Source of the DNA: CBDHHC01 sp050633205
GTDB lineage: Bacteria; Pseudomonadota; Alphaproteobacteria; Rhizobiales; CBDHHC01
Direction of reading: 5' to 3'
Length of the DNA: 28,300 nt
NCBI GenBank assembly: GCA_050633205.1
Contig: JBOEGA010000031.1
Coordinates: 1 to 28,300 of the forward strand
The stretch's first letter is position 1, and every line of letters starts with the position of its first letter. A program made the position numbers and the translations under genes. Positions 22,487 to 28,300 of this stretch are shown piece after piece. The notes under the pieces are model-generated. The model had not been told where the DNA came from, made no database searches, and was given only the letters and a program-made list of their open reading frames with translations.

Positions 22487-25270
22487 ATGGACGATCTCTT
22501 AGGTGAATTCCTAACGGAGACGGCTGAAAGCCTTGATGTTGTCGATGTCGAGCTGGTCAAGTTCGAGCAGGAACCAAATAATGCTGAGATCTTGGGGAAT
22601 ATCTTCCGCCTGGTTCACACTATTAAAGGAACTTGTGGCTTTCTTGGTTTGCCCAGGCTTGAGGCGCTTGCTCACGCGGCAGAAACTCTCATGGGAAAAT
22701 ACCGCGATGGTGCTGCGGTTACCCAGGAGGGCGTTACTCTCATTCTGGAAACGCTGGACAGAATTAAAGAGTTGCTTGCTGAGCTTGAGCAGACCGGTGC
22801 AGAGCCTGAAGGTAAAGATACCGATCTAATATCCAAGCTTAATGTTATTTCTGAGGGCGGCACACTTGAAGGTTCTGATGCCCCTGCTGAAGAGGCTGCT
22901 CCTGAGCCAGAGCCCGAACCGGAGCTGGCTCCTGAACCAGAAAAAGAACCACGTCTGGGGGAAGTCTCGCTGGATGAACTTGAGCGTGCATTTCTTGAAG
23001 CAGAAGGCCCTGACGGCATAGATCTTTCACCGCAGGCTGCTGCCAATCTGGCTGCGGAAGCAGCTGCAGCTGGTAAAGGTAAGGATGCATCGGCTGAAGA
23101 GCCAAAAGCTGAAGAACCCAAAGAAGCGGTTGAAGAAGAGGCAAAGCAGCCCGAAGCTGCGCCATCAGCAGATGAAAAAACAGCACAACCTCAAAAAGAA
23201 GCTCCCGTAGTAGCACAGACTATTCGTGTCAATGTTGAAACACTGGAAAACCTGATGACGATGGTTTCAGAACTTGTTTTGACAAGAAACCAGCTTCTGG
23301 AGATGGTAAGACGTCTTGACGATAGCGAATTCAAAGTTCCATTACAGCGTCTTTCAAACGTAACCGCAGAGCTGCAGGAAGGGGTTATGAAAACCCGAAT
23401 GCAGCCTATAGGTAATGCCTGGCAGAAGTTACCAAGAATTGTTCGCGACCTTTCAAAAGAGCTGGATAAAAAAATCCAGCTGGACATGATTGGTGCAGAA
23501 ACTGAGCTTGACCGTCAGGTACTGGAGCAGATCAAAGACCCGCTTACGCATATGGTGCGGAACTCTGCTGATCACGGTCTGGAAACAACGGCTGACCGCA
23601 TAAAAGCTGGTAAAAATGAAATTGGTAAGGTTGTACTTCGTGCCTATCACGAAGGTGGACATATCATTATTGAAATTGAAGACGATGGTAAGGGCTTAAA
23701 CCGGGACGCTATTGCTAAAAAAGCAATTCAGAACGGTTTGGCGACTGAGTCTGAAATTGAGAAAATGAATGACAGCCAGATTCATAAATTTATTTTCCAT
23801 GCAGGATTTTCTACAGCGGACAAAATCACAAACGTATCCGGACGTGGTGTTGGTATGGATGTTGTTCGCACCAATATTGAATATATTGGTGGTAACGTTG
23901 ACCTCAAATCTGTTCCTGGAAAAGGGACAACATTCTTTATCAAGATCCCACTTACGCTGGCTATCGTATCAGCTCTGATTGTTGAGGCTTCTCAGCAGAG
24001 ATTTGCAATTCCTCAATTGTCAGTAGTGGAACTGGTAAGAGCTCACAAGGAAGGTGAGCACAGAATTGAGATGATCAACCGCACTCCTGTCCTGCGCTTG
24101 AGAAACAAGCTTCTCCCGGTAATTTATCTCAGTCGCCTGCTTAACCTGGAGGCTCTGGGGGAAGACGGAGAGGAACGAAACCTCGCTGAAGAAAACGTCT
24201 TTGTTGTTGTAACTCAGGTTGGCACTCAGACCTTTGGTATCGTTGTCGATAGCGTATTCCATACTGAAGAAATTGTTGTGAAGCCAATGTCAACTATGCT
24301 GCGAGAAATTTCAATGTTCTCGGGAAATACAATTCTCGGCGATGGTAGCGTTATCATGATCATTGATCCAAATGGTATCGCACAGCAGATTGAAACAGAA
24401 CAGACGCCCGCAGTTGTTGATGCTGAAGGAGGTGCTGATATTATAGATATTGGTTCGCGCGCAACGACAACCATGCTTCTGTTCCGTGCAGATTCTAAAG
24501 AACTTAAGGCAGTTCCATTATCTCTCGTAACACGACTGGAAGAGATAAATGTTGCCGATATTGAGAAATCGAATGATCGTGATCTGGTTCAGTATCGCGG
24601 CACACTAATGCCTCTGATATACATCAATGATCGTGCAACACATCGTGAAGAGGGCCCGCAGCCAATTCTTGTATTCACTGATGAAGACAGGTCTATGGGG
24701 TTAGTTGTAGATGAAATTGTAGATATCGTTGAAGATCATCTGAATATTGAAATCTCGGCAGACAAAAAAGGAATGGTTGGATCTGCGATCATCAAAGGAA
24801 AAGCCACGGAAATTATTGACGTTGCTCATTATCTTCCAAAAGCTTTTGATGACTGGCTTGAGAACAAGGATGATAAGGCAGCGCATAAGGAATACAATCT
24901 GTTGCTCATTGATGATAGCCCGTTCTTCCGCAACATGCTTGCACCACTCCTTGGCGCGGCAGGTTACAAGGTAACGCTTGCAGAGTCTGCTCTTGATGCA
25001 ATAAGGCTCAAGGATAACGGACTGGTATTTGATGTAATTGTATCTGACATTGAGATGCCTGATATGACAGGAATTGAGTTCGCTGCGTCGTTGCGTGGAG
25101 ATTCCCGCTGGGGTGCAATTCCTATTATAGCACTCTCGTCCAATACATCTCCTGAGATTATAGAGCGTAGCAGAAAAGCTGGCTTTATTGATTACGTAGC
25201 AAAGTTTGATCGTGAAGGACTTATCGAGTCACTGAAAGAGTGTAAAACTATGTTAGGAGCTGCTGCATGA
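22487..25270 (+). CDS. cheA: Hybrid chemotaxis histidine kinase CheA with two CheW domains and a receiver
   Basis: CheA is the kinase of chemoreceptor arrays, phosphorylating CheY and CheB. The 927 residues read in order: Hpt (1-100; phosphorylated H44 in FRLVHTIKG), a Pro/Glu/Ala-rich linker (about 105-240) where the P2 CheY-binding domain would normally be, the dimerisation helices (245-310), the HATPase (about 345-490; N359 in HMVRNSADHG, DDGKG at 399-403, GRGVGMD at 452-458), a first CheW-like domain (about 490-630), a second (about 660-785), and a receiver (803-925; D809, D810, phosphoacceptor D854 in VSDIEMPDM, K906). E. coli CheA has 654 residues. GGGGAGAGAGG-like sequence precedes the ATG, and the stop overlaps cheW by four bases. 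Confidence 0.95.
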   Translation: MDDLLGEFLTETAESLDVVDVELVKFEQEPNNAEILGNIFRLVHTIKGTCGFLGLPRLEALAHAAETLMGKYRDGAAVTQEGVTLILETLDRIKELLAELEQTGAEPEGKDTDLISKLNVISEGGTLEGSDAPAEEAAPEPEPEPELAPEPEKEPRLGEVSLDELERAFLEAEGPDGIDLSPQAAANLAAEAAAAGKGKDASAEEPKAEEPKEAVEEEAKQPEAAPSADEKTAQPQKEAPVVAQTIRVNVETLENLMTMVSELVLTRNQLLEMVRRLDDSEFKVPLQRLSNVTAELQEGVMKTRMQPIGNAWQKLPRIVRDLSKELDKKIQLDMIGAETELDRQVLEQIKDPLTHMVRNSADHGLETTADRIKAGKNEIGKVVLRAYHEGGHIIIEIEDDGKGLNRDAIAKKAIQNGLATESEIEKMNDSQIHKFIFHAGFSTADKITNVSGRGVGMDVVRTNIEYIGGNVDLKSVPGKGTTFFIKIPLTLAIVSALIVEASQQRFAIPQLSVVELVRAHKEGEHRIEMINRTPVLRLRNKLLPVIYLSRLLNLEALGEDGEERNLAEENVFVVVTQVGTQTFGIVVDSVFHTEEIVVKPMSTMLREISMFSGNTILGDGSVIMIIDPNGIAQQIETEQTPAVVDAEGGADIIDIGSRATTTMLLFRADSKELKAVPLSLVTRLEEINVADIEKSNDRDLVQYRGTLMPLIYINDRATHREEGPQPILVFTDEDRSMGLVVDEIVDIVEDHLNIEISADKKGMVGSAIIKGKATEIIDVAHYLPKAFDDWLENKDDKAAHKEYNLLLIDDSPFFRNMLAPLLGAAGYKVTLAESALDAIRLKDNGLVFDVIVSDIEMPDMTGIEFAASLRGDSRWGAIPIIALSSNTSPEIIERSRKAGFIDYVAKFDREGLIESLKECKTMLGAAA

Positions 25271-25746
25271 GTACTGACAAAATAGCTTCTGCTCTGAGTG
25301 AGGCAAACACCAGGGAATATGTGACAGTAAAAATATCGGGGCAATTGTTTGGGTTGCCTATTGAAAAGGTTCAGGACGTATTTATGCCTGATGCAATTAC
25401 AGAAGTCCCGCTGGCACTTCCTGAAGTTGCGGGTGTGCTGAACCTTCGCGGTAGAATAGTTACAGCCATCGATATGCGCAAGCGTCTGAGTTTGCCGCCA
25501 AATGAAAATGTAACAGCACAAATGGCCGTTGGTCTTGAGTTTAACGGTGAGTCTTATGGATTGATAATTGATGAAGTGGGCGAAGTCTTGAAACTTGATC
25601 AAACGAACTTTGAAACGAATCCTTCAAACCTTGATCCCCGATGGACCATGATATCCAACGGTGTACAGAGGTTGGATGGTCAATTGATGGTGATATTGGA
25701 TGTAAACCGTTTATTGGCAACTGATGACGTAAACCAGGCTGCTTAA
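25267..25746 (+). CDS. cheW: Chemotaxis adaptor protein CheW
   Basis: CheW couples chemoreceptors to CheA in the polar array. The 159 residues form a single CheW domain: YVTVKISGQLFGLPIEKVQDVF, ITEVPLALPEVAGVLNLRGRIVTAIDMRKRL (the LRGxxxxxxDxR motif) and YGLIIDEVGEVLKL. It overlaps cheA by ATGA, so translation is likely coupled, which suits an adaptor needed in fixed proportion to the kinase. CheY follows 73 bases later. Confidence 0.96.
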   Translation: MSTDKIASALSEANTREYVTVKISGQLFGLPIEKVQDVFMPDAITEVPLALPEVAGVLNLRGRIVTAIDMRKRLSLPPNENVTAQMAVGLEFNGESYGLIIDEVGEVLKLDQTNFETNPSNLDPRWTMISNGVQRLDGQLMVILDVNRLLATDDVNQAA

Positions 25747-25819
25747 TTATTATGATATTTACACAAAGAAAAGTCCTTGAGGGGCTTTGGACATTTAAAG
25801 ATGGAACGAGGTGTCCGGG

Positions 25820-26185
25820 ATGAAGACTTGTTTAATTGTGGATGATAGTAGCGTAATACGCAAGGTCGCCCGCAGGATCTTAGAAGAGATGGAGTTCGAA
25901 ATCACCGAGGCCGAAAATGGCCAGGAGGCGTTGGATTTCTGTAAAGCAAAAATGCCGGATGCAGTCCTTCTGGATTGGAATATGCCCGTCATGGATGGCT
26001 TTGACTTTCTAATTGCTTTGCGAGGAGAGCAGGGCGGTAATGATCCAAAGGTAATTTTCTGTACCACAGAAAATGACGCAGAACATATTACACGGGCAAT
26101 AAGCGCCGGTGCAAATGAATACATCATGAAGCCATTTGATCGCGATATTGTAGAAGCCAAGTTCCAGGAAGTTGGACTGATATAA
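25820..26185 (+). CDS. cheY: Chemotaxis response regulator CheY
   Basis: This is a stand-alone receiver of 121 residues which, when phosphorylated by CheA, binds the flagellar motor switch. The acidic pocket is D8 and D9 (IVDDSSVIRK), the phosphoacceptor D52 (LLDWNMPVMDG), T82/T83 (FCTTEND) and K104 (YIMKPFD). There is no output domain. The ATG at 25820 is chosen because GAGGTG lies 6 bases upstream; a GTG at 25811 would add MSG. It sits between cheW and cheB. The CheA receiver may act as a phosphate sink competing with it. Confidence 0.95.
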   Translation: MKTCLIVDDSSVIRKVARRILEEMEFEITEAENGQEALDFCKAKMPDAVLLDWNMPVMDGFDFLIALRGEQGGNDPKVIFCTTENDAEHITRAISAGANEYIMKPFDRDIVEAKFQEVGLI

Positions 26186-26206
26186 TAGATCTGGAGTAAA
26201 TAACTG

Positions 26207-27346
26207 ATGACAACAGCAGAAGCAAATCTTGGAGCCGCGAGCAAAAAATCCTCGGATCCTATACGCGTTATGATTGTTGACGACTCTGCTGTTATGAGAG
26301 GAATTGTCTCTCGTTGGGTAGATGAAGAAGGTGGTATAGAGATTGTTGCACGTCATGCAAATGGCGAGCTGGCTGTAAATGATGTAGCAAACATAAAGCC
26401 TGATGTTGTTATTCTGGATATTGAAATGCCCGTTATGGATGGGCTGACTGCATTACCTCTTTTGTTAAAAAATTGTCCGACAACTAAAATTTTAATGGCA
26501 TCAACTTTGACCCGTAGAAATGCGGAAGTCAGTTTGAAGGCTCTATCTCTTGGAGCCATTGATTATGTTCCAAAGCCTGATGGTAATGCAGGTATCACAA
26601 CATCAACAACTTTCCGTAGAGAGCTGATTGAAAAAGTTAAGGCAGTTTGTGGAAAAAACCAGTACACCAATGCTGTCGTACATAAAGCTCCTTCTGCATT
26701 TTCTCAGCCTGGAGCCGCCGGCGCAGCGGCATCCGAGTTTAGTCTCAGACCCTTTTCAAGGGTACTGCCACGTATTCTGGCAATCGGCAGTTCAACAGGT
26801 GGACCACAGGCATTGGTAAAAGTAATGGAAGTGATAGCTGCTTCTGTTGAAAAAATACCGGTTGTGATAACGCAGCACATGCCCCCGACATTCACAACAA
26901 TCTTTGCAGAGCATATTTCCAGAGTAGCTGGTCGTCTTGCAAAAGAAGGTGAAGAGGGTGAGGAAGTTGTGCAGGGCGGTATTTATGTGGCTCCCGGTGG
27001 TAAGCATATGATTCTGAAAGCTCAGGGCGGGAAAACAACGATTCATCTGGATGAAGGTCCTGAAGTGAATTTCTGTCGACCAGCCGTGGACCCGATGTTT
27101 GAAAGCGTTTCAAAAATATATAATTCAGCAGTTTTATCTCTTGTACTCACGGGTATGGGACAGGATGGAGCCGTTGGAGCAGGTGTAATTACAGATGCTG
27201 GTGGAAGCTGCATCGCACAGGATCAGGCTACAAGTGTCGTTTGGGGAATGCCCGGCGCCACAGCCAATATGGGAAATGCAAGTGCCGTCTTGCCACTGGA
27301 TGAGATTGGCCCGAAAGTTAACAAGATTGTTAAAGGAGGAGTCTGA
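26207..27346 (+). CDS. cheB: Protein-glutamate methylesterase/deamidase CheB
   Basis: CheB removes methyl groups from (and deamidates) chemoreceptor glutamates for adaptation, activated by CheA phosphorylation. The 379 residues comprise a receiver (about 19-135; D25, D26, D71 in ILDIEMPVMDG, K123 in VPKP), a linker, and the C-terminal esterase with the catalytic triad S196 (GSSTGGP), H224 (TQHMP) and D320 (GMGQDGA). GGAG lies about 10 bases before the ATG. The stop codon overlaps the cheR start. Confidence 0.96.
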   Translation: MTTAEANLGAASKKSSDPIRVMIVDDSAVMRGIVSRWVDEEGGIEIVARHANGELAVNDVANIKPDVVILDIEMPVMDGLTALPLLLKNCPTTKILMASTLTRRNAEVSLKALSLGAIDYVPKPDGNAGITTSTTFRRELIEKVKAVCGKNQYTNAVVHKAPSAFSQPGAAGAAASEFSLRPFSRVLPRILAIGSSTGGPQALVKVMEVIAASVEKIPVVITQHMPPTFTTIFAEHISRVAGRLAKEGEEGEEVVQGGIYVAPGGKHMILKAQGGKTTIHLDEGPEVNFCRPAVDPMFESVSKIYNSAVLSLVLTGMGQDGAVGAGVITDAGGSCIAQDQATSVVWGMPGATANMGNASAVLPLDEIGPKVNKIVKGGV

Positions 27347-28197
27347 TGACTCCACAGGATTTTGACTATTTTAAATCGCTGTTGAAAGAACGATCCGGGC
27401 TGATCTTGTCTGACGATAAGGGCTATCTTATTGAAAGTCGGTTAGGTCCAATTGTTAAGAAAGCGAATTTGGAAAGCATAACAGCTCTCGTGGAAGAGTT
27501 GAAGAAAGCTGGAAGTGAAGATCTGCGCAATCAGGTCACTGAAGCCATGACAACAAATGAGTCATTTTTCTTCAGAGATAAATTGCCGTTCAATCATTTC
27601 AAGGAAGCAATGCTTCCGCATATCCTTGAGACCAGAAAGCTGAAACGTTCTTTCCGTGTTTGGTGTGCAGCCTCTTCAACAGGGCAGGAACCTTATTCTC
27701 TTGCTATCACCTTGCAGGAAATGGGAGACCAGATCCAGGGATGGAGACCTGAGATAGTAGCAACTGATCTTTCAAGTGAAGTTCTCGAAAAAGCCCAGTC
27801 AGGCCTCTATAGCCAGTTTGAAGTGCAAAGAGGATTGGCCGCACCGCTTCTGGTTAAATATTTTGAGCAGGTTGGCAGTCTGTGGCAGATAAGCTCGACA
27901 ATACGTGGAATGGTGCAGTACAGGCAGTACAATCTGCTGGACAGCTTTGTTCCATTAGGGACTTTTGATATAGTTTTCTGCCGTAATGTACTGATCTACT
28001 TTGATCAGAAAACAAAAATTGATGTGTTGAATAGAATCGCAGCACAAACAGCACCTGATGGCTTCCTGGTTCTGGGGGCTGCAGAGACTATTGTTGGTCT
28101 AACTGATGCCTTTGTCCCTGTTGAAGGGCGTAGAGGAATGTTCCAGAAAGCCACTGCAGAAAATGCAGGCATACTTAAAAACTCTGCTGTAGGTTAA
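27346..28197 (+). CDS. cheR: Chemoreceptor glutamate methyltransferase CheR
   Basis: CheR transfers methyl groups from S-adenosylmethionine to chemoreceptor glutamates, opposing CheB. The 283 residues show the N-terminal helical domain (FKSLLKERSGLIL), TTNESFFFRD, the SAM-binding loop VWCAASSTGQEPYSLA, IVATDLSSEVLEKAQSGLYS and FDIVFCRNVLIYFD, all typical. There is no C-terminal TPR extension or receptor-tail-binding pentapeptide pocket insert that I can point to. Its ATG overlaps the cheB stop, and GGAGG lies upstream. It is the last gene of the operon in the window. Confidence 0.96.
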   Translation: MTPQDFDYFKSLLKERSGLILSDDKGYLIESRLGPIVKKANLESITALVEELKKAGSEDLRNQVTEAMTTNESFFFRDKLPFNHFKEAMLPHILETRKLKRSFRVWCAASSTGQEPYSLAITLQEMGDQIQGWRPEIVATDLSSEVLEKAQSGLYSQFEVQRGLAAPLLVKYFEQVGSLWQISSTIRGMVQYRQYNLLDSFVPLGTFDIVFCRNVLIYFDQKTKIDVLNRIAAQTAPDGFLVLGAAETIVGLTDAFVPVEGRRGMFQKATAENAGILKNSAVG

Positions 28198-28216
28198 AAC
28201 AATATATTTGAGTATA

Positions 28217-28268
28217 TCGCGTTTAATCTGGTTCACTTTCTCGATAAAGTGAACCAGATTAAACGCGA
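28217..28268. repeat. Perfect 23-bp inverted repeat after cheR
   Basis: Positions 28217-28239 and 28246-28268 are exact reverse complements around a 6-base loop CTCGAT; the core is CTGGTTCACTTT with its complement. After a 1-2 base mismatch the arms extend with GAGTA (28210-28214) and TACTC (28270-28274). It starts 20 bases after the cheR stop. It may end the che transcript from either direction, but no T-run follows on the plus strand, so intrinsic termination is not proven. Confidence 0.92.
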
Positions 28269-28300
28269 CTACTCTAAATTGAATAAGTCGAGATAAGATC

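Noticed and set aside
22672..23121. 149-codon minus-strand frame rich in Ser
   Set aside because: It is antisense to the Pro/Glu/Ala linker of cheA, low complexity and without family resemblance.

Overview
This window is a stretch of alphaproteobacterial chromosome from a flagellated, CtrA-pathway organism with fairly low GC (mid-40s per cent by eye). The evidence for that placement is gene content and order: zapA, 6S RNA, 5-formyltetrahydrofolate cyclo-ligase and ymdB together; yebC-ruvCA; ruvB-ybgC-tolQRAB-pal-cpoB-tilS; and ChpT, a phosphotransferase found in alphaproteobacteria, in front of a complete cheA-W-Y-B-R operon. I cannot name the genus.

Layout. 1-868: the start of gap (GAPDH) on the minus strand, cut by the window edge. 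869-1632: an AT-rich gap without genes. 1633-4065: a short coiled-coil gene, zapA, the 6S RNA gene, the cyclo-ligase and a YmdB-type phosphoesterase. 4066-4710: a gene-free gap that seems to hold a decayed minus-strand ORF and a TTAAC-rich palindrome before yebC. 4711-6638: yebC, ruvC, ruvA. 6639-10628: accessory DNA separating ruvA from ruvB. It holds a 618-aa TPR protein of unknown function, three copies of a roughly 220-bp REP/BIME-like repeat with a small GIY-YIG nuclease gene between copies one and two, and two small minus-strand hypothetical genes. 10629-20600: ruvB and the Tol-Pal envelope cluster, including a tiny lipoprotein ending at a strong terminator and a second Pal-like protein, then tilS. 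20637-21425: cysQ on the minus strand. 21708-28197: chpT and the che operon, ending beside a perfect 23-bp inverted repeat.

How the genes work together. RuvABC processes Holliday junctions. TolQRA/TolB/Pal/CpoB link the inner membrane, peptidoglycan and outer membrane and act at the division site, where ZapA also acts on FtsZ. CheA is a hybrid kinase (Hpt, dimerisation, ATPase, two CheW domains, receiver) working with CheW, CheY and the adaptation enzymes CheB and CheR; the neighbouring ChpT relays phosphate toward CtrA in other alphaproteobacteria.

The least ordinary parts are the repeat/GIY-YIG island between ruvA and ruvB, the TPR-plus-OmpA Pal paralogue, the palindromic 3' end of ymdB with a possible pseudogene beyond it, and a C-tract/extended -10 promoter motif shared by ruvB and pal.
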